From the NCBI GenBank assembly GCA_905221605.1, contig CAJNDS010000040.1, positions 62,001 to 126,000 of the forward strand: DNA of 64,000 nucleotides. The letters run 5' to 3'. Shown in pieces: positions 52,634 to 64,000 of the stretch. The notes below the pieces were generated by a model that ran no database searches, had not been told where the DNA came from, and saw nothing but the letters and a program-made list of their open reading frames with translations. This stretch comes from Symbiodinium natans (taxonomy: Eukaryota > Sar > Dinophyceae > Suessiales > Symbiodiniaceae). Each line of letters starts with the position of its first letter. Within the stretch, counting starts at the first letter, position 1. Made by a program: the position numbers and the translations under genes.

Positions 52634-53995
52634 CCGCGATGGCCCAGCCAAGCTGTTCAGACCCGCAGTTGCAAGGGACTCATGGCATGGGTTTTTCCTT
52701 GCCCATGGTCCAGTTTCAGTGTCTTCCGACCAAGGTTGTGGGTGCCACGGACTGTGCGTGTTTTGTCAATGGTTCAGCCAAGCCGTACGCTAATGGTTCA
52801 GGCATGCCGAAGATTAGCTGCGTGTGGAGTTTGTGATGAGCAGTGCGCACAAGTTCGCACAAGGAAAGCCCGGTTGCAGCATGGGTTTTGGCAGAGCTTA
52901 CAAGTTGCGCCCTGCGGCTGCGTCAGTAGATGTGTAAACGTAGAATACGTAGAGGGGCTCTCTGGATTGGCAAGGCTATCACACTGCAGGATGGTCGGGC
53001 AATCATTGCAAGCAGCACGAACTTTGCAAGCTTTCGGGTGCTCAACTGAGTAGACATCGTGACAAGATTTTTCGCGAGAAAGTGGTTATCCTCGGCAGCT
53101 GCTCAGAATCACGGACCGCTCTTGTCCTTCCAGGTGCCTTACCTGCCGACAGGCTGAATTCTGGAAGCTGGTAGTCCCTCGGACATGGGTCGTTGGTTAG
53201 CTGTTTATCAACGCCAACCCAAACGAGCTATTCATCAAGTGCGCGAACGAGTTAAAAACAACCATAGACTCAAACCACTCAATCGCTAATTCATTTACCC
53301 AGCATGGATCCTCAAGAACGTTTGTGCCGGGGCCAACCCGTTCAGAATCATGGTTTTCGGATGGGGTGGCCTTATCTTACCTTGTGGGTCAATCATGTTT
53401 GCGAATTGTCATGAATGTACCTTTTGTCCTGCACGTTAGATGTCTGATGTTCATTGATCCCTGATTGCAGCTGACGGCTCACAGCGCAAGGAGCAAGTGA
53501 CAATGCCATTTATCAAGGATTAAAAGATCTTGCTGCGTGCACCTTGGCATGTTGGGAGGTTTAGGAGGGAGAGAGGGTTAACCACGCGCTTTCCGTGCTC
53601 ATGGCATGGCGCCCTGCCTAGCGTTGCTCATCATCTTATTGCAGTCAGCCAGGCCCTCTGGTATGCCTAAGCTTTGAACCCAAACCCTGCAATTGTTAAT
53701 TCCTGCCCAGCAAGTGTGAGCACCGCTCATCCAACAAACTGCAAATGTAAAAAACTGACAACAGAATCTTTGGCAGTGTATTATTCAACCCCCGATGGAG
53801 AGCCTAAGAGCTTTCTTGAGGGCACGTTGTGGGGAGGGGTTACATTCAACCTAGACCCCAACCACGAAAATACAGTCCGAAGCTCATCAAAAATCCTAAG
53901 CCCTAAACCCTAAACCCTAACCGAAAGAGGTTGAAAATCGGGTCTCAGGATATGATGGAAGTTCTGAGTGATGAGAATATGCTTAACCGTGTGTT
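52634..53995. other. Unassigned DNA 3' of the membrane protein gene
   Basis: Unique-looking DNA with no supported gene. Frames at 52682-53053 and 53674-53913 lack domains. A short CCCTAAA array at 53898-53920 marks the return of telomere-like repeats. Confidence 0.45.
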
Positions 53996-54480
53996 CGCGG
54001 GCTTAATTTATTAGTCTTTTATATCGTGCCCGCGGGATTCATTAACAAAGAGTGAAGTGAAGAGAGCTTCTTTAATGCATTTATAAGGAATATAAAGACG
54101 CATGAAATGCATTAAAGTAGTGAACGAAACGAAGACCGAAAGTTGGGGGACGCTTCCAAAGACCCGGGCGTTCGTGACACAAGGTATGAAGTGAGTGCAA
54201 TGAACGCGCCTGAATAATAATATTACTATTGTTCTCTTCATAGTATTATTGGCGTGTGAATGCAAGAACGGCCCAACTTTGAGGCAGCTTTTGGAACTTC
54301 CCCAAGACCTATTAATAGTATTATAATGTACCCCGCGTAATAATAGTAATATAAAAGACGCGCGGGGTAAACGAAGAGAATAATAATAATGGAAGTACGA
54401 AGAGAACGCATGATTAATAGTATTACAATGAAAGCCTGAATACTATTAATAAGGCGAGAACGAAGTGAGTGTAATAAACG
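53996..54480. repeat. Dense cluster of perfect hairpins
   Basis: Within about 485 bp: CGCGGGC/GCCCGCG (53996/54028), CTTTAATGCATTT/AAATGCATTAAAG (54070/54105), a CGCC..AATAATA..TACTAT stem (54207-54254), TACCCCGCG/CGCGGGGTA (54329/54361) and ATTAATAGTATT/AATACTATTAAT (54413/54439). ATTAATAGTATTAYAATG is also a direct repeat (54311, 54413), as is GAAGTGAGTG (54188, 54464). No open frame explains it. Confidence 0.8.
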
Positions 54481-57400
54481 TGCTAAGGTGTAAACAAAGG
54501 CAAGTTATCTTGACTTAGAAACCGTACCCTGAGACCCTATTTGCCCATGAGTCTACTGTCTTGGGGCTCTCTTCGAATAGGATTTCCATGTCATCTGGAC
54601 GGACCCCCTCTCTCACTCTTGTTCCCTCTGGGTCTTGGATGTCATGTCTTCCTTCGTTAGGTTTTCTGGGGCTTTGGATTGGGATATTCAGAATGATACA
54701 ACCGCCTTAAATGAATTTACTTAAGCTCTGCTTGTCAGCTGTTTAGACAAATAGCTTGGAACCCAGAGGTTGAAGTCCGAAGGCGCTGTGAATTCATTTA
54801 GACAGGCAAATAACGTGGGATATTCACGATGATACCACATACACTTTCTAATTATCCAGGTCTTGAGGGTTTAGGGTTTGGGGTTTAGGGTTTAGGGTTT
54901 GCATATTATCACACGGGAGCCGATGTCATACGACTTGCTTGAAGCTGCTTTTCTTCTCAAATGTGGGCGGCCCTGCCCGAGCTCATCCGAGAGGCTGTGG
55001 CAAAAACAGCTTTGACCGTATGTGTTAAACTTGCTGATGGCGTTTGGCTACTTATGTGATGGTTCAAGGGCGATGAGCTTAGACTTGATTGGCTGGTGTG
55101 GCCCATGGAACAGCTAGAAGTGCCATGTTCCCCCAAACCTAAACCCCAAACCCCAAACCCTAAACCCTAAACCCTATACCCTAAACCCCAAACCCCAAAC
55201 CCTAAGCCCCCAAATCCTTACAAGACCCAAACTTCCCTACATCCAGAGAACGCTTACGTTGGCATCATGTCGCCTTCACAATGCCTCAACTAGACCCGCA
55301 CCCTAAACCTTAAATTCCCGACGCTAAACCGTAACCCGAAACCCTAATCCCTAAACCCTCAACCGTAGACCGTCAAACCCTAAACCCTAAACCCTAAACC
55401 CTAAACCCTAACCCCTAAACCCTAAACCCTAAACTGTAATAGCGCGTTCCTCACCGTGCCTGGAAGCCACCATGTCACCATGCAAGGGCTGACGGTCGCT
55501 GTCGGCGCCTCAAAGGTTTCGACGTTTACTCTAGGGTGAGAGGGGTAGGGTTACATTCCGTACCAGGAAACGGTCAGCCTCATCCCTACCCCGAAACCTT
55601 AACACGGAAGATTCCCTTTACACCCGACATCCTAAACCCCCAAAAGGCCGACAGCCGGCTCTAGCCTTGCGTGGAGTTTCTTGACGTAAAGAGCTGAACC
55701 ACAGGATGTCGCAAGAAGTCCGGTGCTTTGCATAGATGGGTTTAGCTACAGGGCATGTTCCTACGTTCTCGCTGCAGGGTCATGCTTGCAGCATGAGGTA
55801 GAGCGATGTGCAGTTTTTTTTTTTAGTGAGCCTGTATTTAGATGGGCACAGTTGCCTTTTTTTGGAACACAATCTGTTTAAACATTCAGAAGTTCAGAAC
55901 ACAAACTCGAGTAGCAATTGAAGGTGTCAGGATACCGCTTGAGTGCATGTGCAGCTTTGGACCATGCTACTGAGTGCAAGGGGCTATTTAGCTCAGGTCC
56001 TTTTGATCGCGGCTGCGCCCTTGGAACAAACTGCGAGTTTTTGAGCATACGTGCCCGACAGCCCTTTCATTCATTGCGGTCGCAGACAGGAACCACTACA
56101 TAGTTGACATTGCTCCACTTGGCGCATGTAGTTGTGCGCAACATCTGATTGCTTTTATCTCACATGCCTTGGTGGCGGCTAATTTGCTTCATTTACTGTT
56201 GTGACTCTTCCCATTTGCCTCATGGTCCCACCTCCACACAACAGAAGTCTAGATTGAGGGAGCTTTCCATCAATTAGAGGCGGGGGGTGGGGCGGGGGGG
56301 GTGTGTATCTGTGTATCATGCGAGGGGGTGAGAGGCAAAAAACAGTTCGCGGTCCAGAGTGGGTCAAGTGGGCCTAGTGCGGCAAGTGGGGAAAAATGAG
56401 TTAGCAGTCCAGCAAGAATCGAGACAGCCTCCCAGTCACGAAAGCCGGCTGTACCCTTTCTACCATGGGTGTACCCTTTCTAGGGGGTTTTCCTATAGCA
56501 AGCGCTATCATACTCTGGTGGTACATGAAGTGTACCTTATGTTGGGAAGTCCTGAACTCAGACCCCCCTGAACCCTAAACCCACTCCAGCCCAACAGCAG
56601 GATTTCGATCCAAACCCCAGGCCCCAAGCCCCAAGCCCCAAGCCCCAAGCCCCAAACCCCAAACCCTAAACCCTAAACCCTAAACCCCAAACCCTAAGCC
56701 CTAGCGCCAGATCTTTCGCACGGGCGCTGCGGAGATTCTCGAGGAATCCCGCCAGGCTAGGGCTTCCAACTCGGGCTTGGGGCCTAGGGCTGAGGGCTTC
56801 AGGTGGGTTTAGGGTTTAGGGTTTAGGGTTTAGGGTTCAGGGATTTAGGGTTGAGGGTTTAGGGTTTAAGGTTTACACCCGGCTCAGACTCGGTGGCCTC
56901 AGGTTTCGGGTTGGTCTCCAGGAAACAGGTATAAAAGGCGCCCCAAGATACTTCTATCTCATCACGATGTCAACCGAAGCCACCAAGCAACCTCGCAGCG
57001 CCAGGCATGGGTCGCTGCGCAGAGCAAGCCTCAGTCGTCTTGGAGAGAAGAAAGGGGGTTCGTAGGCTTTTTTTTTGTTGAACTTTCTGAACCCTGAAGC
57101 CCAAGCCCAACTAGGGTTCTGAGGGTGTGGGGGCCTGAAGATGACTTGCTGCTCAGGATTGCGGAGATCTTCGATGCCGGAAACGAAACCTGCACGGGAC
57201 CCAGGTCGTTGGAGATGCGGAACCAGGAGCCGAAGCCTTCAACCCCGAAGCCCTAAACCCTCAGCCCTGAGCCCTATATAAGCCCTAAGCCCTAAATCCT
57301 AAAGTCTAAACCCTAAACCCTTCCTTCCTGCGCCCTGCCGACCGGGCCCTGAACCAGGACCATCGCAGTTGTGCAGCATGTGTAGCACTTCCCATATCCC

Positions 57401-58255
57401 GACAGGCCGTAGATTTCGTGTTCAGGGTGTAGCTTTTAGGTTCAGGGTGAAGGGTTGAGGATGCTTACTTGGTTACTACCCAAGAGATCTTGGAGTCAGT
57501 CTTGTAGGCGAAGTGAAGGATCTATCCGAAAGCTTCTCTACGAAGTTATGCCCTAAACCCTGAATCACTGAACCTCCAGACCCTACACCCCCAGACCCTA
57601 AACCCCCAAACCCCAAACCCTAAACCCTAAACCCTAAACCCTAAACCCCAAACCCTAAACCCTAAACCCCAAACCCTAAACCCTAAACCCCAAACCCTAA
57701 ACCCTAAACCCTAAACCCCCTCAAATTTGCATCCTGAGAGGTCGTGCCACCTTTAGCTGCTGCAATGGCTCTCCGGTCACGCCTGGGGGCTCAGGTGCCA
57801 ACGCGCAGGGGGCCCCTCAGGGGTTTAGGGTTTAGGGTTTAGGGGGTTTAGGGTTGAGGACTTCGGGTTTTGGGTTTAGGGTTGATTGCAGTTTTTAGGG
57901 GTTGAGGGCTTCGGGTTTAGGAGAGATGCCCTGCCCGCCCTGATCCCGGAGTCCAGAGAAAAAACTCTCAGGCATAAATCCTATCGCCCTGGAGAGAAAT
58001 CCGACTTGCCTTCCGCTCTCAACACCGAAGCCCTCGAACCTGCAACTACAGCTTGTAAGCCCTATCAAGCCCTCAACCCCATAACCCCCCAAAAGCCCCA
58101 ACACCCTAAACCCTCGCCCGAAACCCTAAACCTTAAACCAAACCCCTAAAACCCGACAAGTCCTTTCTTTGGGCAATTCCCGGGCTCGCCACCTTCTCAG
58201 GGTGACGGGGGAGCTCTGGCAGCACGTGAAGGCTCCTCCCCTCCCTGAGCCAACA
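54481..58255. repeat. Telomere-like arrays in both orientations; no supported gene
   Basis: Arrays at 54865-54900, 55135-55206, 55374-55436, 56646-56705 (with CCCCAAG variants from 56610), 56808-56875, 57600-57718 and 57822-57890. Intervening DNA such as 54500-54860, 55440-56560 and 56880-57590 carries only short unsupported frames. Confidence 0.7.
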
Positions 58256-58263
58256 CCCCACTT

Positions 58264-58388
58264 ATACCCAGACCCCTGGGAGGATCCAAGAAATAGATCG
58301 CCCTGAAGGGTTCTTAAGAATAGCCCGTAGTAGTACAGGGTACTATTGGGGGGTTCTATTTTTTGGATCCTCCCAGGTGTCTGGGTAT
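58264..58388. mobile_element. Foldback element with 34-bp arms
   Basis: The arms 58264-58297 and 58355-58388 are inverted copies with about two mismatches (ATACCCAGAC, CTGGGAGGATCCAA, AAATAGA). The loop of about 57 bp holds two smaller palindromes (TTCTTAAGAA and AGTACAGGGTACT). Confidence 0.8.
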
Positions 58389-60001
58389 TTTGCAAGAATC
58401 ATCGGAATAGTCAGTCGCATTAAATGGGAGTATAAGTAGTAGGGATCGTAGTGTTAGCAATGGTAGTAAACAGCAAAAAAAATGAGAATCTTAATCATGG
58501 TAGTTTGTTGTCATAACAATGGGAATATTAAGAATGGTCATTATCAATAATCATCGAACAATAAAGCAATATGAGTATCATTAGGAAAGTCATAACTACT
58601 GGCCTTAACAATGGTTTTTGGAACAGGAACAATCATCATCATGGTCATAACAGCTCTATTTGCAGTTGCATCAAATGGTCAGCGCTTTCGCACCCGTGCC
58701 CTGGTAGGTCAGGCCGAGCACCCCAATCCCCAGCGTGTGAAATCTTTGTCCACACAAGAGAGTCGAGAGTTTTTGCCCCCGCCCCCCCCCCCTCCCCCCA
58801 CGTTCTAGGGCTTTGGGTTTAGGATCCTTACCGAGCTGTGTTTTGTTGGGGGTTCTTAGCACATGCCGCGGATGCCTCAGCCTAGTTCTGAGGCGTTGTG
58901 CTGCATCATTCTTGAAGCAAATCTCCTTGGTCTGGGTGCATGGAAACTTTCGAGTTTGCATGGAAGCCTTTTAGGCTTAACCAGGTACCGCCGTCCATTG
59001 GGACCGCAAGGGTTTTGCAGAGGGCACTGTCGTCAGAAAGGTGTTGTTATTTGCAACAACCCAGGGTTTGTTTGCACATTCGTCCAGGGTATGAGTGAAG
59101 AGGAGGTCAAGGAATACGCGTGATTTTAGAGGGTTTAGGGATTTTGCAGAAACTGGCAGGCGTGGCCCAGATGACATGAGTATGAGCACGACTCACAAAG
59201 CCACTCTTTTCACTTGAGTTTGTTGGCTGCCTTTTCGAGGCGCTTGTGCGCCTTGTGCCTGCACATGTATGAAAAAATCCTGCAGCAGGCATTGACATTG
59301 CCATGTTCGTCTTTCGATCGGATAGAAGACGGCACAGAAGGTTTCACTGTTCGTTTTGGGCTTGCAGTGATAGTTTTGAATTTGGGCTTGCGCTGTTCAT
59401 TTGGGTTTGCACTGTTGAAGGGGGTGCCACCCACCCACCCCCGCCCACCCCCCCCCCCCCCCCTTCAAGCACAAAACCCTTGTGGTTCCAATGGACGGTG
59501 CTAAAACAATCCGACAACATTAAAAATGCAAAGGGTTTGATGTCCATGTTTCTCCGCACTATCCCAGTGCCCCTGTTTGGCAAGGCTTTCGCGCCGAACT
59601 ATCACGTGCGAGAGCTGTGGCCCCGACAAAGGTGTTTACGGCTTACGTCAGGGAAGGAATGGGGGGGGGGGTAGGGCTCGGATCTTCGAGGAATCTGCGA
59701 CGCTTCTACACGAACAGCCCTGAAGCCCCGACACCGGCCCAACACCCCCCCAAAAGGCCCCCTAAACTTCATAATGCCCCTTGAAGCCGCCCAAACCCTA
59801 AACCCCAAACCCAAACACTAAACCCTAAGCCTCAAACCCTAAACCCAAAAAACTAAATCTTGAAGCCTGAACCCCAAGCCCCAAGCCCCAAACCCTAAAC
59901 CCCAAACCCTAAACCCTATATAAGCCCTAAACCCTAAACCCAAAATCCTACACCCCAACCCCAAACCCCAAACCCTAAACTCTAAACCTAAACCCTAAAG
60001 C

Positions 60002-60054
<53 letters not shown>

Positions 60055-60524
60055 ACCCTAAACCCTAAACCCCCAAGCTGGCGGCTCACTTAGGCTGTTG
60101 GACTCCACTCCTCGAATGCCCGGCTCTCAGGGAAGTGCTTCCCAGGTGGGAGAGGGGGAGGGTTTTGGTGGTTTGGGCTTGCTTTAGGGTTCAGGGTGGG
60201 GGTGGAGGGTTTAGAGGGTGTTTTTTGGAGTTTAGGGTTTAGTTTTAATATTATTTTTTTTTTGGGGGGGGGGTTTGAGGGCTTTGGTGGTTTTGGGGTT
60301 TATGGGTTCGGGTGTTCGTGTTTTTCGGAGTTGGGGGTGACCCCCCCAAACCCCTCTGCAAGAAGCTGCTGAGGCTCGAGCGGCACTACACCTTCTACAA
60401 CCTCTGGGATCGGATGCAACACGCGGCCTCCGTGCAGGCCACCTTTAGGGTTTAGGGTTTAAGGTTTAGGGTTTAGGGTTTAGGGTGCTCAGTTCTCGGT
60501 GCCGGTGTCCTGCGATGCTGCGGG
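58389..60524. repeat. Telomere-like and CCCTCAA arrays; no supported gene
   Basis: A large array block at 59790-60075 mixes CCCTAAA, CCCCAAA and, at 60003-60056, about eight perfect CCCTCAA units. A TTTAGGG array follows at 60446-60485. The stretch 58400-59780 holds frames of up to 123 codons on both strands without domains. Confidence 0.65.
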
Positions 60525-60630
60525 CTTGGGATGTTCCGACTTGTACTAGCAGCTCCCTAAACGGGATGTTTTTAGGGGGTGCCTTCATCCCTAGGAAGGA
60601 GCTGTTAGGATAAGGGGGGAGCATCCCAAG
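60525..60630. mobile_element. Foldback element, TTGGGATGTTCC family (copy 2)
   Basis: The arms 60525-60555 and 60598-60630 share CTTGGGATG.TCC and CAGCTCC in inverted orientation. The right arm (GGGGGGAGCATCCCAAG) resembles the right arm of the element at 16424-16517, so the two are probably one family. Confidence 0.65.
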
Positions 60631-62149
60631 CTGTAGGCTTAGTTTTCTGGGGCCGGTGTTCGTCTTCTTTTTGTTGCCTCCACTGCTCGCGAGCCGCATC
60701 TCCTTCAGAACTCGTGACGTTTCGCGTTCGGAGGGGCGAGCTGTGGTTTTGGTTATCCAGGTCCTCCTCAGAAGTGGGCTGTGCATGTCTCTTTGTGACC
60801 CTTCCCTGGAGCTCTTGCGGTTGATGTTTTCCACACCTTCAAACAAAGCCTTCGAAAGAGCGGGTACCCTAGTTTGCTTTCGGGCGGTGGTTTTCTTAGG
60901 GGTCGTAGGCAGGGGATCCTATTTGACTTCGTACTTTGTTTAGCCCCCCCATCTTCGGGTTTAGGGTTTAAGGTTTAGGGTTTAGGGTTTGGTGTTTCGG
61001 GTTTAGGGTTTCGGCTTTAGGGTTAGGGATTGGGGTTTAGGGTTTGAAGAGCTCAATTTTTCTTTGGCGGCGGAGGTTTTTGCGGCCGACTGCTACTTCG
61101 GCCTGATCGCCATGCTGCTCAATGCGCTGTGGGGGCCTGTGGTTGCCAGCCCCCATGGGCCAGAAACTTTTTGATCCAGAAGGGGTCAGTTGTGGTTCAC
61201 TTCCTGCGACCTAGAGTTGAGGGCGCTTAGGGTTGAGGGAAACCCCTAGGCCCTTATCCCTAAACCCTAAACCCTAAACCCCAAACCCTAAACCCTAAAC
61301 CCTAAACCCCAAACCCTAAACCCTAACCAACCAGTGAATGAACCTTCCCGAAGCCCGAAACTCGGGCAGCTTCAGCTGAAGGCCTGCCATCGAGTTCGAG
61401 CATGGCCTGGAAGTGGCCCAGGAGGCAGCCCCGGCGCAGGAGCTCGTTCTTTTTCTCTCACAACCTTCAATAAAAACCCTTGTATTATAGTCAGATACAT
61501 ATTTTGATAGGTTCCTGGTATATGTTGATGTATTAATATGTGCAAAAAAAGAGGCCCCTTTCAAGAACTTCAGGAGATCGGGGTGTGGCAAGAGGTGTCC
61601 GTGCGCATGACGTTTTCTGTCTGGGGAAGTATCGATAAACAAGCCAACGATATGTGCGGAGCGCAAAGTAGGTATGAACACATCTACATGAGCATACGTA
61701 CATGCAAATGAGCATACGTTAGTATGCACCAATAGTCGGTAAAGTAAACAAATGTGCATAATCAAACAGATCTAAATGCGTATAAAAGTAGAAACACATG
61801 CAAACGCAAACAACTACTCGTACGTATGCATATAGATGGTATAAATACCGATATACCATGAATAAGCATGAACAAATAACAGGTTGAAGAGACATATAAA
61901 GAACCACAGGTAAGTTGCAAAAGAATGCATGAAGAGAACAAAACAGTACATATATATATATATATATAAGATGCTAACCCCCCCCCCCCCCCCATGCGCC
62001 CACGCTTCAGCATGGTTTCCAGATACAAATACTACGTTCCGCCATGCGCGGTGGTTTTAAAGCGGGGAGGGACTCCCATAAAAACTCCAGCAGAAGTGAC
62101 CTGAACAATTTTCTCGAGCTTGTGGATTGCATGCTGTGAATTTAAGTGG
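60631..62149. other. No supported gene; telomere-like arrays and a TA repeat
   Basis: Arrays at 60958-61040 and 61255-61328, a TA dinucleotide run at 61950-61969 and a C run at 61979-61993. Minus-strand frames at 61316-62028 are compositionally odd and have no domains. Confidence 0.5.
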
Positions 62150-62665
62150 AAATCCTATGCATGTGAATAGCGTTCCTATCAAATGTAATGGGGTTCATAG
62201 GATTCATTTTGTTTCAGTAGGAACCTTATTAAAATGAAAAGGAAACCCTGTAGCATGAATGAGAACCCTTAATTCTATTAAAAATTCTATGGGAACCCTA
62301 TTCAAATGACAGAATCCTATTTAAAATGAATAGGAATCATATTACATTTGTAGGAGCCTTATTAACATATAGGCAAACTATGAAAATTCTTGGAATCTTA
62401 TAAACAGAAAATGGGAATCCTCTATTTAAATCCATAGGAACCCTATTACATTAAAAGCGGAACTGTATAAAGTTAATAGGAAGCCTATTAACATGAATAC
62501 GAACCCGATTAAAGTTCATGAGAACCCAAATATACTTGATAGGAATCCTAATGAACTGAAGAGGGCCCCTACTAAAATTAATAGGAACCAATGGGACTCC
62601 TATAAAAAAAGAGTGTGGACCCTTAAAAAATAGGAATCCTACTAAAATTATTATGAGCCTAAACC
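62150..62665. repeat. Degenerate short satellite, AGGAACCCTATTAAAATGAA type
   Basis: About 20 imperfect copies of a 20-30 bp unit: AATAGGAA(T/C)CCTATTA followed by an AT-rich spacer such as AAATGAA. The minus-strand frame at 62451-62750 is produced by this repeat. Confidence 0.7.
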
Positions 62666-64000
62666 AACAGAACCTTATCTCTACTACGCAACCTTGAAGA
62701 ACACCATACAGTTTATCCTTATGATCCACATTCAGCATCGTCTCCAGCATTTATGGAATGCTTCACCGGTTATTTGACCTGTGCATGGTTTTGTGGTACT
62801 CTATTCTGCCTAGTGTTGCATCAATGTCATGTTTATGAAAACACAAGTGTAACAATATGAGAGTGTTCAAAACACCGTTTATTGTTGCTTGTTTCCTCAT
62901 TTCACATCAACAAACACAGGCCGCTTGACTTGACATACCAGTAGATCCATTGGCAACTTGTGGCTTAGGATCCTCACCTTGTTCGCTGGCACGAGCTTCC
63001 AGTATTTTGCAAACGTGAACCTTTCTCTGCCTACCTCTGTAGATATCATTTCTTTAGCTACTTTCTTGAGGGAGGAAGCAGATGGCATGACAGGTCTTCG
63101 GCAGTGCCATCGACATGCTTCAGAGGAACAACGAGTCGGAAGGCCCCGGTTGAAGATTTATAGAATTTAGAACCCTAAGCCCTGAACCCTCAACCCTAAA
63201 CCCAAACCCTAAACCCTAAACCCTTGTAAACCCTAAAACCTTGTAAACCCTAAACCCGAAACCCTAAACCCCAAACCCTGAACCCTAAACCTAAACCCTA
63301 AACCCTAAACCCTAAGGAGAATGGAGAGGGGTGGTGAAATTCAGGGATTTTGCATCCGGCTTGCAGGTTTGCACGCGCGTTACCTAGGATGTCCTCCAAA
63401 GCTTGAAGGGCAGTCAGTTGTATAGCCCAAGCCTTGAATTATTCCAAACCTTCTGTGCTAACCAGGTGAATGCTCGGTGTATTGCATGGTCGGGGGCTTC
63501 GGGATCAAGGGTTTACGGTTTAGGACCAGAAGTACCATAAGCAGATGCAGACATGTACACAAGCAGATTGTCGGGTGACGTGGCATTGAACCCTAAACCC
63601 CTACACCCTAAGCGCTACAATAAAACCCCAAACCATCCAACCCCTCAACCCCTAGATCCCTAAACCCCTAAAGCCCCACGCCTCTAGTGTCCTGTCATGG
63701 GCTTGAATGTGGGTTTCCTCTTAGCAAACCCCAAGCCCAAAACCCTAAACCCTAAACCCCAAACCCCAAACCCTAAACCCGAAACCCTAAACCCTAAACC
63801 CCAATTTTTTTCAAGTAGCTCAATAGTACACAGGGCTTAGGGTTTCGGGTTTTGGGGGCAGTGGTGTGAGTGTCACCCGTATCAATCTACATCCTCCTAT
63901 GACACACGACCCTACAGGCCTTGCATCCTGGCCCTTGGCCAGGCCTCATGAAGGATTGGGGTTTAGGGTTTAGGGTTTGGGGTTTAGGGTTTAGGGTTTA
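62666..64000. repeat. Telomere-like arrays at the right edge; no supported gene
   Basis: Arrays at 63172-63315, 63722-63803 (CCCTAAA) and 63956-64000 (TTTAGGG, running off the window). The stretch 62700-63170 has only a 63-70 codon frame on each strand, with no domain. Confidence 0.6.

Noticed and set aside
60003..60056. Regular short repeats considered as a CRISPR-like array
   Set aside because: They are contiguous CCCTCAA units with no spacers in eukaryotic DNA; a telomere-like variant.
63956..64000. TTTAGGG array at the window edge as a chromosome end
   Set aside because: Many similar arrays lie inside the window in both orientations, and this one is short and ends only because the window ends.
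1..64000. Complete spliced-leader gene, tRNA or rRNA
   Set aside because: No full-length 22-nt DinoSL, no clear tRNA A/B box pair with cloverleaf and no rRNA core sequence were recognised by eye; only an 11-base spliced-leader match in the LTRs.

Overview
The window looks like nuclear DNA of a dinoflagellate, probably a suessialean (Symbiodiniaceae or Polarella type). Four things support this. Short plant-type telomere-like arrays (TTTAGGG/CCCTAAA) lie scattered in both orientations. Split genes use AG|G acceptors, and one intron is a convincing GC-AG intron. Proteins on the minus strand resemble multicopy families I associate with dinoflagellates. There is a complete Ty1/copia element of the dinoflagellate kind. 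Species assignment is inference; no rRNA, tRNA or complete spliced-leader gene was recognised.

Layout. From 1 to 4979 the DNA is gene-poor: G-rich higher-order repeats, a 58-base G run and a CA-rich microsatellite that runs into a 100-N gap (4980-5079). From 5080 to about 23600 telomere-like arrays alternate with microsatellites (TATTTA, CTCTTT, TTC, GAGTAG) and small foldback elements, with no convincing gene. From about 24700 to 52600 lies a gene island almost free of telomere-like repeats. It holds (i) a minus-strand secreted protein with a possible papain-like catalytic pattern (24713-26293); (ii) a relic gag fragment inside a dispersed repeat (about 26945-27360); (iii) a segment of about 15.5 kb (29352-44832) bounded by inverted 32-bp sequences, containing two minus-strand split genes, one of them interrupted by an intact copia retrotransposon; (iv) a large plus-strand split gene (about 45000-52633) for a repeat-rich, cysteine-rich, polytopic membrane protein, whose intron region carries two near-identical 1.5-kb elements with 33-bp terminal inverted repeats. 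From 52634 to 64000 the telomere-like, repeat-rich landscape returns, with a dense hairpin cluster (53996-54480), more foldbacks and a degenerate satellite.

The best-supported element is the copia retrotransposon at 30378-37340. It has 575-bp LTRs that differ at only about two sites, a 5-bp target duplication AAAAG, a primer-binding site fitting initiator tRNA-Met, a polypurine tract, gag, pol (integrase, reverse transcriptase, RNase H) and a third reading frame with a methyltransferase-like domain. It sits inside an exon: the reading frame on its two sides joins without a stop across one copy of the duplicated site. That makes the insertion recent and disruptive.

The strongest candidate for something undescribed is the 29352-44832 segment. 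Its inverted ends, AT-rich subterminal TTAATTAA motifs and enclosed gene family suggest a large DNA transposon whose coding capacity is a common but uncharacterised dinoflagellate protein family. The second is the pair of 1.5-kb inverted-repeat elements, whose ends contain GT and AG in the positions expected of introners. Both are inferences from one copy of the locus.
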